Below are positions 1 to 9,447 of a DNA stretch of 64,000 nt, piece after piece. Source of the DNA: JAITMY01 sp031549685 (GTDB lineage Bacteria; Bacteroidota; Bacteroidia; Bacteroidales; UBA932). The notes below the pieces were generated by a model, which had not been told where the DNA came from, did no database searches, and worked only from the letters and a program-made list of their open reading frames with translations. The number at the start of each line of letters is the position of its first letter. Positions within the stretch are counted from its first letter, which is position 1. A program made the position numbers and the translations under genes. Where the stretch lies: positions 81,905 through 145,904 of the forward strand of contig JAVBPG010000005.1 in the NCBI GenBank assembly GCA_031549685.1, written 5' to 3'.

Positions 1-1978
1 TATTTAAGTTCCGCAGGCTCCAATTCATTTTATAGCCATGAAGCGAAATAAAATCAAATCTGTTTTCGACCTCAAGCTCCAAGTTAGCAGAAGAGCTTGT
101 GCTAACATTTAATGTATCCGTAAGTACAACCACCGGAGAATAAACCTTCCTTACCTGAAAAAAATCTTCCTGAGGATAACCATCCGCATACACCACTCCA
201 TCCGTACCTTGGTCGCCGAATGTATCCATGTAGCGAACGGAGTCAATCCATACACCCTGCGTAACTTTGGAGGCTATCGGCAAGGAAAATGCTCCATCAA
301 CCGCACCCAGCTGCTCTTTGCTTTGCGCTGTTACACCTCCATCGGTCAGCAGCGCCTGATCCTGCCAAGCCCATATAGCGCCTCCTATGAGTTTAGGCTC
401 TGTTAATATTCGGTTGTACTTACTCTCCAAATCGTTAAACGACAAACCGAGCGAATGGGCGTATTCGGTCATAATAACAGGCTTATCGGCACCCTCTATG
501 AGCTGCTGTATGCGGGTATCGTTCAGATAATGGCCCATATAGATATCGACATTCGGGCTCTGTTTTTTCAGCAGGCTACCAAATGTAGGAGCATTTTGGG
601 GTAATCCTCGCGGACGGGTAGGATCTTTCTCCTTCACATACTTGATAACCTCCTCGACCACTTTAGTATAGGGATTCTCATTGCCAAGCGTCCATACTAT
701 CACCGACGGATGATTTTTATCTCTGCGAATGGTAGCCTCTGCCCTCGCTATTAATTCCGGCAAGTAATCCTGATTATTAAGATTTTGATCTCCATGCCCA
801 AAAGGCACCTCATCAGCCACGTAAAACCCCATCTCATCACAAAGGTTGAGAAAGTCCGCGCCAAAAGGATAGTGCGCCGTGCGAATGAAGTTAATGTTGG
901 CATCCTTCATCTGCTCCAGCTGCTTACGCCTTTCTTTGTAGGTAAGCGCCCTACCCAACTTGGGGTCTATTTCATTTACGCATACCCCACGCAAAAGAAC
1001 AGGTACATGGTTAACCTTAAGGTCAAATCCATCAACATAAACGGTTCTTACCCCAACGCGCTCATTCGCCCTTTGCACCACCACACCTTTTTCATTCAAA
1101 ATAGAAACCTCCATCCGGTACAGGTTTGGAGTTTCAGCAGTCCACAATTTAGGATTTTGAATAAATCCTTCGAAGCGGTATGATTTTACATTGGGATCAA
1201 TGGGTTGAGAGAAACCAAGGACATGGTTGTTGAGAGGGTCGCTCAACGCCACGTTAATGCGGTAATTTTCAGAATCTTGCTCAAAACGATTAACATCCAC
1301 CCTAATTTTAACCGCTGCGTTTTTATCTTTACTTAGCTCCGAGGTATAGGTAATGTCTTCGAGGTATATATTATCCAATGGAAACAGCTCCACATCGCGG
1401 GTAATACCAGCAATGGCCCAACAGTCGTTCTTATCGAACTCCCATCCCATAGGCCTTGTTGTAACCATCACGCTGAGTACATTATCCTTGTCAACATTAA
1501 GGTCGGGAGTTATATCAAACTGGCGTAAATTATAAGAGCTGCCCCACTCCCCCGCTTTTGTTCCGTTTACGTAGCACTCGTACCCGAAATGAACGCCATC
1601 GAATCGCAGTATTACATGCTTGCCCTTCCACGCCGCATCGTATTTGAACTGCGTTCTGTACAATCCCAGGCATTCGGCAATCCATCTGTATTCCGGCTTT
1701 TTGAAACCTTGTGTTTCCCAGTTACCGGGAACAATGATATTATCCCATTGATTTACATCAAACTCAGGATTTTTCCAACCAGAATACTCCGCTGGGATGG
1801 ATAAGCCCTCCACTATTTTGAACTTCCACGTCCCGTTTAGGGATTTGGTAATCATGCGTTCGCGTACAGGATAGAAATCCATTTTTGCCGTATCGCTAAA
1901 CGACGATATTTTATTAGCATTTATATTACTGCCAATTATTAAAAATAAAACAGCCGAAAATATTAATCTTGTCTTCAT
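1..1978 (-). CDS. Glycoside hydrolase family 2 (beta-galactosidase-like), C-terminus beyond window
   Basis: About 659 codons are visible; the 3' end lies left of the window. The ATG at 1976-1978 opens a signal peptide (hydrophobic residues ~4-21). Then come the GH2 jelly-roll domain (NGTWKFKIVEG near residue 48, GNWETQGF near 85), an Ig-like middle domain and a TIM barrel. In the barrel LGNEN (~residue 430) carries the expected acid/base Glu and TEYAH (~503) the nucleophile Glu, so the enzyme should be active. GH2 enzymes release beta-linked galactose, glucuronate or related sugars from non-reducing ends in the periplasm; the exact sugar cannot be read. It is the last gene of a minus-strand run of carbohydrate genes, 160 bp after the GH106 gene. 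A fragment of a close paralogue of its first ~90 codons is found at 7904-8190. Confidence 0.9.
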   Translation of the reverse strand, partial: MKTRLIFSAVLFLIIGSNINANKISSFSDTAKMDFYPVRERMITKSLNGTWKFKIVEGLSIPAEYSGWKNPEFDVNQWDNIIVPGNWETQGFKKPEYRWIAECLGLYRTQFKYDAAWKGKHVILRFDGVHFGYECYVNGTKAGEWGSSYNLRQFDITPDLNVDKDNVLSVMVTTRPMGWEFDKNDCWAIAGITRDVELFPLDNIYLEDITYTSELSKDKNAAVKIRVDVNRFEQDSENYRINVALSDPLNNHVLGFSQPIDPNVKSYRFEGFIQNPKLWTAETPNLYRMEVSILNEKGVVVQRANERVGVRTVYVDGFDLKVNHVPVLLRGVCVNEIDPKLGRALTYKERRKQLEQMKDANINFIRTAHYPFGADFLNLCDEMGFYVADEVPFGHGDQNLNNQDYLPELIARAEATIRRDKNHPSVIVWTLGNENPYTKVVEEVIKYVKEKDPTRPRGLPQNAPTFGSLLKKQSPNVDIYMGHYLNDTRIQQLIEGADKPVIMTEYAHSLGLSFNDLESKYNRILTEPKLIGGAIWAWQDQALLTDGGVTAQSKEQLGAVDGAFSLPIASKVTQGVWIDSVRYMDTFGDQGTDGVVYADGYPQEDFFQVRKVYSPVVVLTDTLNVSTSSSANLELEVENRFDFISLHGYKMNWSLRNLN

Positions 1979-2137
1979 TGTTTTTCTGTTTACCTAGGTT
2001 ATAGCAAATCCAGCACGCGCATTAAATTACAATGTATTTTTTAGTTATTTACTCTCTGTACCAGACATCGGATATTGCATCGCACTTTCTCCAGAGTCTT
2101 TGGATGGAACGACAGCAGCACCACGCTATTTTTCTAT

Positions 2138-5100
2138 CTACAATGCAACCGAAACAAGCCTTACCGGGCCCAACAAGCCTGATTTTTGCAAAGGGGTGCT
2201 TGCTTTCCACGGTGCAGTATGCGGAGTTAACTTACGCTCACTTTCCAGCAATTTTCGGTCACCAAGCATACGGTTTAGCCACGTATTTACAACCTCTACC
2301 TCAATCGTATTCTCTCCTTTTTTAATGGCTCCCGTTATATTAACATGATAAGGAGTTGTCCACACACCTCCAACATCTTTTCCGTTTACTTTCACTTTGC
2401 CCATAACCGACACTTCGCCAAGATCCAAGTATATTTTTCCAGTGGGAATATTTTGCAGCTTAACCTTCGTTTCGTAATGGGCTGTACCTGAAAAATACTT
2501 GATGCGGATATCATCATTTTGGCTCCAATCGCTTAGTTGACTAAATGTTACCACCTCGGCCGGACCTCTCCTAATCGAATCGGATTCAAAGCGCACTTTC
2601 CATGGCGTATTAACATTGAGCGCTACTTTGGGTATCGAGAAGTTACTCTTACTTCCCGAAGCAAAGGATTTAGCCTTATTGCGGAAAACAATAAATACAC
2701 TTTCATTCGAATCCAATTGGAGTGGAACCTTTGTTGTAATTCCATTTTGTTCAAAATCAGGCAACGAACGAATTGTTCCGGTTACGGCATTCCACAACTC
2801 GGGTTGCATTCCTGTTACACGGAATTGAGGATTAATTTGAACAACTTGACTGCTTTGATTGGTTAGAAAATAAATTTCAACACCCTCCTCCTTTACTGTT
2901 CGGTGTTGATAAAGCACTGAAGCATCGCTATCCAACTCAAAGTCAGGGGGAATATTGAGCGACGCGAACACCTCTTCCAAAGTTTTATTTGTTATTGTTT
3001 TTCCTTTTAATTCCGCCGCTTTTTTTTGCACTTCCGCATCGCACTGAGGGTAATTCTGTAAACTCGGCGAGCACTCCGGTAGTGGACCGATAATAGTGGC
3101 ACCATTGGCAATTAACTTTCCGATTTTTTCTAGAACTGCAGGACGCATAGTCTTCTTGGGAGGTAAAACCAAAACACTATATGAAACGCCGTGCGGCAAA
3201 ATAAGTCGACCGTTCTTGACGTCCAATTTATTGATAAGAATCTCACTATTAACAAAATCGAAGTAGTAACCTTTAGGCAGAGCGGGATTCATACTACCGC
3301 TCATAATAGGGACATCTTCTCCAATATAGTAGGCAACATCGGCAACACTCACTCCCTGCTGCAGCAGGAAAGAAGAGCGTTTGATATACTCCACAAACAT
3401 ATCTATTTGGCTAAACCAAGTATTTTTCCGATTAAACTCCGTACCAAACCACGCGTCAACACCCGGGTATTCATCATTTACATATTGCTGAATATACACG
3501 TGCAGCAGCATGCTGTTGGTTCCCGTAGCAAAGGCCAGGTCACCGTATGGTTTCAACATAGTAGGATAGCGTTGGTAAGCACTACCCTCTTTACCACCAT
3601 TGGTAAACGACTCCGCCCATACTCTTGGCTTACCGTAAGTATGAGCACAAGAAGCAGCAGCACGCTTTTCCATAACGTGACGGGAGCTCCAAAACTCTCC
3701 TGCCACCTCGTCGCTTTGACCTCCATATTGCAGCATTTCTCCGGAGAAGCCTGCGTGTCCGTAATTTTCCAGCCAAGTTTTTAATCCATATTTATGCGAA
3801 ACTTCACGAAGCCCACCAACATACTCGTACGCCATGGCATCAGCAATAAATCGGTGTAAATCCCACATAAATCGCTCGGTAAGTTCGTAATTACCTACCG
3901 GATAACCATAATAAGTGGGCAAAAAGGGAGTTGGATCGTAACCATAACGCTGCTCAAATTTCTTCAGCATATCGTCGGTTATATTTTGCGAACCTTTTTC
4001 CCAGCTATCCAGCACAGTATATTTCCAACACTTACGATCGGCGGCAGGAACCCTCTTAATTATTTCACCTAAAAAAGCATTGAAGTGGGCGGTAATGTAT
4101 TCGCTGCTTAACTTGTCGGTTTCCAAACCCGTTGCCTCAGGTGAGGCCGGACTATTTTTTGTATTGGTTGGTGTCATCCCCAATCGCATAATCACCCAAT
4201 TACCCTCGGGAACAGTCCAATTTAGAGTACCGTCAACGGCAAGGTGTTCCGAAATATCCAAGACTTCATCCGGATTTACAAATAGTGATTTATCGGCAAG
4301 CGACGCGGGAGTGGAGCCGAATGAACCGAATTTAGCATAGATTTTTTCAGGAAAATGTTCTACAATAGGCGAAGGCGTAATAAACAACGAGGAGATTACG
4401 CTTTTTTCTTTTGCATTTTTAAAAACTAACCGAAATTCCTTCCCCGTTGTTTCGGGCAGAGACTCCGCTATGGGCGACCGCTGGTCATATCCTCTTTGAA
4501 TATCAGCAAAAGCATCTCTATCCATAGCAAACTCTTTGAGGGTGCGATAACCATTTCCGTCTTTTACCTGAACTTCGCATTTTGCATTCAAGTAATTGCT
4601 TGGGTAAACTATAATGCCGCGAACTGTATTTTCTTCGGGAAAAGAAATAGTAAGAGGAACGCTATCAAAAACAGCCATATTTATGTTCGAACTATCAAAT
4701 AGGTTTTTGCGATTTGCCTTAAACGCAATAGTTTTTACATCCTGAAAATCCTTTGTAGGCGGCAATATTTTTTCTGAAATCTTTTTTCCACCCTTCACCT
4801 GTATCTCTGTTGACGCAAGGTAGCGCATAGCCTGTTCTGGCTTTACCCAAGGTCCTCCCGACTGGCTCCAACCAGCAGAATTAAAAATCCCTATTTCAAT
4901 ATCTAAGTCGGTTGCCGTTTTCAGCGCGGTATGTATCACCTCCCACCACTCTTTCGACATAAATTTGATTTTACCATAAGGATAATTCTGGTTGTGATGT
5001 GTGCTCGGACCAATAAATCCAATGGTAGCCATATTGAAGCCCGCGCGTTTGATTGCCTGTAAGTCGGCAACAGCACCCTCTTTGGAAATATTATCGCTTA

Positions 5101-5257
5101 CCCAGTACCAAATAACGCCAGTGCGAATACTATCGGGTGTAGACAGAAAACCTTTTTCTAAAAGTCTAGGCTTATTTTGCGCATGTGCAACGGACATTAG
5201 TGCACACAGAAAAAGTGTGGCGCTTAAAAATCTCATGCTTACATTCATTGCTTTCAT
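2138..5257 (-). CDS. GH106 alpha-L-rhamnosidase
   Basis: 1039 residues, normal for GH106. The ATG at 5255-5257 gives a signal peptide ending near AHAQ (residue ~27). The N-terminal barrel begins with the family hallmark of an arginine/tryptophan stretch (IRTGVIWYWVSDNIS) and ADLQAIKRAGFNMATIGF. VWAESFTNGG near residue 545 fits the region holding one of the two catalytic glutamates. The C-terminus has beta-sandwich domains, including a galactose-binding-like module (GKIYLDLGEVSVMGKVKVNG). The family removes terminal alpha-L-rhamnose from pectic and other plant or algal glycans, with inversion. It starts only 6 bp after the GH78 gene upstream (stop at 5264), so the two are probably co-transcribed and co-secreted. 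Family assignment is by motif; the linkage cleaved is not known. Confidence 0.88.
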   Translation of the reverse strand: MKAMNVSMRFLSATLFLCALMSVAHAQNKPRLLEKGFLSTPDSIRTGVIWYWVSDNISKEGAVADLQAIKRAGFNMATIGFIGPSTHHNQNYPYGKIKFMSKEWWEVIHTALKTATDLDIEIGIFNSAGWSQSGGPWVKPEQAMRYLASTEIQVKGGKKISEKILPPTKDFQDVKTIAFKANRKNLFDSSNINMAVFDSVPLTISFPEENTVRGIIVYPSNYLNAKCEVQVKDGNGYRTLKEFAMDRDAFADIQRGYDQRSPIAESLPETTGKEFRLVFKNAKEKSVISSLFITPSPIVEHFPEKIYAKFGSFGSTPASLADKSLFVNPDEVLDISEHLAVDGTLNWTVPEGNWVIMRLGMTPTNTKNSPASPEATGLETDKLSSEYITAHFNAFLGEIIKRVPAADRKCWKYTVLDSWEKGSQNITDDMLKKFEQRYGYDPTPFLPTYYGYPVGNYELTERFMWDLHRFIADAMAYEYVGGLREVSHKYGLKTWLENYGHAGFSGEMLQYGGQSDEVAGEFWSSRHVMEKRAAASCAHTYGKPRVWAESFTNGGKEGSAYQRYPTMLKPYGDLAFATGTNSMLLHVYIQQYVNDEYPGVDAWFGTEFNRKNTWFSQIDMFVEYIKRSSFLLQQGVSVADVAYYIGEDVPIMSGSMNPALPKGYYFDFVNSEILINKLDVKNGRLILPHGVSYSVLVLPPKKTMRPAVLEKIGKLIANGATIIGPLPECSPSLQNYPQCDAEVQKKAAELKGKTITNKTLEEVFASLNIPPDFELDSDASVLYQHRTVKEEGVEIYFLTNQSSQVVQINPQFRVTGMQPELWNAVTGTIRSLPDFEQNGITTKVPLQLDSNESVFIVFRNKAKSFASGSKSNFSIPKVALNVNTPWKVRFESDSIRRGPAEVVTFSQLSDWSQNDDIRIKYFSGTAHYETKVKLQNIPTGKIYLDLGEVSVMGKVKVNGKDVGGVWTTPYHVNITGAIKKGENTIEVEVVNTWLNRMLGDRKLLESERKLTPHTAPWKASTPLQKSGLLGPVRLVSVAL

Positions 5258-5263
5258 ATCAAT

Positions 5264-7564
5264 TTATATTACTTTATTTCTCACAATAGTGTATTCACCC
5301 GGAGCAAGTTTAAAGGTTGTATACTTATTCTTGCTCCATTGCTGAGGAGCATCCTGTTGCTTATCCGACAAGGATTGGCCATTTACTGCTACGGAGGCTC
5401 CTTCCGGTAGACGTACAATAGCTGTCGTACCTTTAGGAATATTTACTTTCATAGTAAAACCATTCGAGCTGTTCTCAAAAGAGGTGCTAACCACTCCCTG
5501 TATGGTAGGAACGGACAATGTACCCGAAGTAAATGACGCGGGAGAAGGCTCGATTAGAAAGGTTTTATATCCGGCCTCCAATGGCTTGATGCCAAAAAGA
5601 TACTGAGAAATAACAATCTGAGCACCACCACTCCATGCGTGATTAGTTGTTCCTCCGCCAAATCCTTTTTTCCCTATACCCCAGCCTTCATACAACGTAG
5701 TGTGATCGGCATCGTTTACCATCTCCTCAAAGCGTTTTTTTGTTCTTTCCAGCCCATATTCTCCCTCACCCATTACAAACAGCGCCTCCATGACATACTT
5801 TTCCATATACGGGCTTGCATGGCACTGTTTTTTGAACAACTGCAATATACGCGTGTATTTCGATGAGTCGGCAATACCGGAGATAACGGCTAATGCCTGC
5901 ACACGGTCATCGGTTTCCTGCTGATAGGCAGGATCACGGTAGGCATATCCGTTCCAGCATTTGTTGTACCCCACCTTTACCTGCTCCATTATACCCCGAT
6001 ACATGGCAACATCATCTGCATATCCTAGTGCTTCTGCCATTTGCGCTGCGCCACTCAATGCCAAATGGTGCCACCCTGCCATAATCAAACGCATATCCTT
6101 GTTGGTTCCCCAGTCTCCCCAAAACCATCCTCCCTTGCGCAGCTCCGTAAGCCCGGTTTCATCGATTTTCCAAAGAGACAGATACTTCTTCACAGTTGGA
6201 TATACCTCTTCGAGTAAACCACGGTCGGCGGTGTTCATATAGTAAGTCCAAAAGCCATAGTAGCCGATACTGGCGAGCATTTGCCCCGGTAATTCTTCTT
6301 TATAAACACCAGGTACCGGAGCATGTAATACGCCATCCTGACGCTGCCATCCCACCAACTCACGAATAGCTTTAGCCATTAACGCATGTGCTGACGTTGA
6401 ATAGGTATAGAAGCTCTGCCCCATCATAAGAACAACATCTCCCCACCACTGGGCACGCTCACGATCGGGACAGTCAAAGTAACTATCGCGCATGTTCACA
6501 TACAAGGTACGCTGTGCCTTCTCCCAATAGCGATTATAAAAATCATCGCTGCACATAAAAACACCTTCGGGAGTTGCATCATAGCCGGTTTCACGGTACT
6601 TAACCGCAAGTACATCAACGCCTGAAGGCACAGCTAAAAGAATTTTTTCACCATTCAGCCATCCGTATGACTCGTACTCCTGCATACCCTTTCGGGTTAT
6701 ATACTCCGCACGTAAATTATGTGTTCCTCCGGCAAACGTATGATCCGTTGAAATGCCTACTAGCTGCCCTCCAATAGGGTCATTCACAGCAACAGCAGGA
6801 GTCATTTGCATGTTATAAGGTAAGAGAGCAATAATGGTATCAACCCCGCTTCCGCTGCGATGTTCAAATATTGCTTCTTTCACCCCAAAATCCTTCCACT
6901 GAGGAATAGGGCGATCTACCAACTTATTCCATGGCGCATCTCCCGGACGACCAATTTCTACTGCGGATTGAAACTCACTCAAGGAGGTCACCGATGCGGT
7001 TTGCCAGCCGGATATATCATTACGGGCATCAAAACGAATATTCGACTCAGAAAGACGATAGTTCGGGGTTGGTTTTCCTGCTGTACCATACGCCGGATGA
7101 ATACGACAAAGCCATTTATTATCACTAAACAAGTTGGTTTTACCTGCTTCCAAATGAAAAAGAAGTCCTGCACGTCCGCTATTTTTATGCGAAAATCCAT
7201 CTTTTCCGAGATGCCAAAGTAGAATGGCTATTTTATTCTCCCCCTTTTTTAAATAAGCGGCAAGATCAACTTTATCGTAATATGTATCATTAGGATTAGG
7301 GCCGCGCTTAAGTCCACCTTCGAAAATCACAAGTTTCCCATTAATCCAAAGCCAATACTTTGTATCAGTAGCAATAGTTGTTATTGCTTGCTTCGGCACT
7401 TTGTCCAAAACAATATCCCGACGAAAAGCAATCCAGGTATTGGGCACATCAACTCTTTCTTGAGAAGAGGAAATCCAATAGGATAGAATATCTTTTCCCA
7501 TAACCAGAGTGGGAAGAGTCATCATCCCGTACAGAATCCCAACAAACAGAAGTCTTTTACACAT
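5264..7564 (-). CDS. GH78 alpha-L-rhamnosidase
   Basis: 766 residues from the ATG at 7562-7564; the in-frame TTG 9 bp upstream is less likely. A signal peptide (MCKRLLFVGILYGMMTLPTL) leads into N-terminal beta-sandwich domains that end with the FDARND and GDAPWNKLVDRPIPQWK segments, then the (alpha/alpha)6 barrel. The barrel carries FDCPDRERAQWWGDV near residue 365, the conserved GH78 acidic motif, and AWSGGAQIVISQYLFGIKP near the end, followed by the short C-terminal beta domain. It should release alpha-L-rhamnose in the periplasm. It lies between a GH2/GH78 chimeric pseudogene upstream and GH106 downstream, so two unrelated rhamnosidase families are adjacent, which suggests a substrate with more than one rhamnose linkage. 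Confidence 0.88.
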   Translation of the reverse strand: MCKRLLFVGILYGMMTLPTLVMGKDILSYWISSSQERVDVPNTWIAFRRDIVLDKVPKQAITTIATDTKYWLWINGKLVIFEGGLKRGPNPNDTYYDKVDLAAYLKKGENKIAILLWHLGKDGFSHKNSGRAGLLFHLEAGKTNLFSDNKWLCRIHPAYGTAGKPTPNYRLSESNIRFDARNDISGWQTASVTSLSEFQSAVEIGRPGDAPWNKLVDRPIPQWKDFGVKEAIFEHRSGSGVDTIIALLPYNMQMTPAVAVNDPIGGQLVGISTDHTFAGGTHNLRAEYITRKGMQEYESYGWLNGEKILLAVPSGVDVLAVKYRETGYDATPEGVFMCSDDFYNRYWEKAQRTLYVNMRDSYFDCPDRERAQWWGDVVLMMGQSFYTYSTSAHALMAKAIRELVGWQRQDGVLHAPVPGVYKEELPGQMLASIGYYGFWTYYMNTADRGLLEEVYPTVKKYLSLWKIDETGLTELRKGGWFWGDWGTNKDMRLIMAGWHHLALSGAAQMAEALGYADDVAMYRGIMEQVKVGYNKCWNGYAYRDPAYQQETDDRVQALAVISGIADSSKYTRILQLFKKQCHASPYMEKYVMEALFVMGEGEYGLERTKKRFEEMVNDADHTTLYEGWGIGKKGFGGGTTNHAWSGGAQIVISQYLFGIKPLEAGYKTFLIEPSPASFTSGTLSVPTIQGVVSTSFENSSNGFTMKVNIPKGTTAIVRLPEGASVAVNGQSLSDKQQDAPQQWSKNKYTTFKLAPGEYTIVRNKVI

Positions 7565-7582
7565 TACACTCAAACATTATTA

Positions 7583-8190
7583 TCATTTTACGACCGTCAC
7601 TCTCTTCGGGGCATCAATCTTGGAAGCAATACCTCCATCTGCATTCTTTGTATGCTTTATTTTGACTACTCCGTATGGCGTTGGGAACGTACCTTCCGCC
7701 CACTGTAAATCGCCCAAATGTGGTTCTACCCTAATGGCTTTGCAGCCCGGTTCCACCACTTGTACACCCAGAATATGCTCGCTCATCCACGCTGTTGGCC
7801 CCGACGACCAGCCATGACAGAAGCTGTGGCGGTATCCGTGATAACAGTAAGCACCAAAATCACCATGAATATCCTTCTTTCCGGGTGAGGGCATTTCATC
7901 CAAGCGGTTGGCATTTTAAAGCCTTGCGTTTCCCAGTTACCGGGAACAATTATATTATCCCATTGATTTACATCAAATTCAGGATTTTCCCAACCGGAGT
8001 ACTCCGCAGGGATAGATAAGCCCTCCACTATTTTGAACTTCCACGTCCCGTTCAGGGATTTGGTAATCATGCGTTCGCGTACAGGATAAAAATCCTTTTT
8101 TGTAGTATCACTAAACGATGATATTGCACTAGCATTTAAGTTACAACTTGTTAAAAATAGGATAATTAAGACTTTTATTTTTCTCTTCAT
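7583..8190 (-). pseudogene. Chimeric remnant: 5' end of a GH2 gene joined to 3' end of a GH78 gene
   Basis: The 5' part (8190 down to about 7913) is a copy of the first ~90 codons of the GH2 gene at 1-1978: signal peptide, then DFYPVRERMITKSLNGTW, GLSIPAEYSGW, GNWETQGFK. The 3' part (about 7912 to 7583) copies the last ~105 codons of the GH78-like gene at 16065-17840 (NRLDEM, SPGKKDIHGDFGAYCY, HSFCHGWSSGPTAWMSEHI, KIKHTKNADG). The join falls at an AAAA run shared by the two paralogues (GH2 CAAAAAGCC, GH78 CAAAATGCC, join TAAAATGCC) and shifts the frame, so the GH2 frame runs on as nonsense to a stop at 7783. Neither catalytic domain survives. It marks the junction of two tandem copies of this locus after an internal deletion. 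Confidence 0.88.
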
Positions 8191-8277
8191 CGTTTTCGCA
8201 TTTTTATTTGGTCTTCAATTGGTACAAGAATAATTAAGAAAAACAACAAAATGGATATCAGTAATTTACAAAAAAGT

Positions 8278-9375
8278 TTATTTTCTCAGAGTTGACGGAT
8301 ATTTTACAGCGCTTTTACCAATATCTTTTGATGTGGCAAGAGCAACACCCCGCTGATTGTCCTTACTCACCGAGCAGTAAAAATGATATACAACTCCGTT
8401 GTATTTAATCACGCACGACTTGTGCGCATACATGGCGTCGTATTCTTCACTTGGCTTTATCAAATCTTCACCTGTCCAGTCTGTCCAGCTGACAAGATCG
8501 TACGAGCAGGCAAAACTATTCCACGCTCCACCCGGACGATAGAAAGCCCCGAAGTAGAACATTACCCACACATTGCCGATTTTCTGGAGGTAAGCATCTC
8601 CGGTAATACCTTTCTTACCATGTTCCAGTAAAGGCTTGGTGCCATAACGCTTCCAATTAACCATATCGTTGGAGACCGCCAGCCCGATGCGCTCCGCCGA
8701 GCTTTCTCCGGCTGAAACAGAGTCGCCTTTTGCATTGTAGTACATCAAAAAATCATAGCCGGTAAGGCGTTTCGGGTCGCGAATGATGGAGTTTTTGTAT
8801 ATCTTGACATTATCCCACCAACTAACATCTTTATCAGTAGGTGTTAAAACTGGTTTTTCCAATCTTTGCCATTCATGAGGTTTAGTAGGATCACTTTCGG
8901 TATAAGCAATACCTACCGATAGCAATCCTTTTTCATAGCCTGTAGTATTGCTACCAAAGTAGTTCATCCAGTATTTACCGTTGTATTGCTCCAAGGCATA
9001 ATCGCCACCCCACTTAGTATTGGGCAGGGCAATGTATCCTCCTTTTTGGTTGCAGTCCCAATCCCTCTTATCTGAAAAAGAAAGTACACGCCCGGTGGTT
9101 ATCCAGTCGAGCAGGTTATCGCTTTCCGCTAGCCAGGTTTCATAGCCTCTACCATCGAATACAAAATAGTACATGTACCATTTCCCATCACGCCGAATGA
9201 TGGTGGGGCAGTCCGTCATTTTGCCCGTATCGGCACCTGTCAGCACAAGCCCGTATTTATACGGAGTTTTAACCTCTTTATAAATTCGGTCCATTACTTT
9301 TTGGGAAACAATTCTCTGTGCCGAGACCGCTCCCACAAGAAGTAAAGATGATAGGATTAGCAGCAACTTTTTCAT
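8278..9375 (-). CDS. Secreted five-bladed beta-propeller glycosidase (GH43/GH117/GH130-like)
   Basis: 365 residues with a signal peptide (MKKLLLILSSLLLVGAVSA). The rest is one propeller of the kind shared by GH43, GH62, GH117 and GH130: repeated blades with GKWYMYYFVFDGRGYETWLAES, GKYWMNYFGS, IGNVWVMFYFGAF and NGVVYHFYCSVS. TDCPTIIRRDGKWYM near residue 53 places an Asp where these families keep the general base. It probably removes a side-chain sugar in the periplasm. I cannot tell the family from sequence inspection alone. It sits between GH115 and the chimeric pseudogene; spacing to GH115 is about 70 bp. Confidence 0.7.
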   Translation of the reverse strand: MKKLLLILSSLLLVGAVSAQRIVSQKVMDRIYKEVKTPYKYGLVLTGADTGKMTDCPTIIRRDGKWYMYYFVFDGRGYETWLAESDNLLDWITTGRVLSFSDKRDWDCNQKGGYIALPNTKWGGDYALEQYNGKYWMNYFGSNTTGYEKGLLSVGIAYTESDPTKPHEWQRLEKPVLTPTDKDVSWWDNVKIYKNSIIRDPKRLTGYDFLMYYNAKGDSVSAGESSAERIGLAVSNDMVNWKRYGTKPLLEHGKKGITGDAYLQKIGNVWVMFYFGAFYRPGGAWNSFACSYDLVSWTDWTGEDLIKPSEEYDAMYAHKSCVIKYNGVVYHFYCSVSKDNQRGVALATSKDIGKSAVKYPSTLRK

Positions 9376-9447
9376 AAACTAATTTTTGTGTTTCTCAAGT
9401 TATAACTTCAATGAATTTCTTTTGTTTTTCATACTTAATCGTATTAC

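Noticed and set aside
7783..8190. 135-codon frame read as one intact gene
   Set aside because: Only the first ~92 codons are GH2-like; the rest is the GH78 fragment in the wrong frame.
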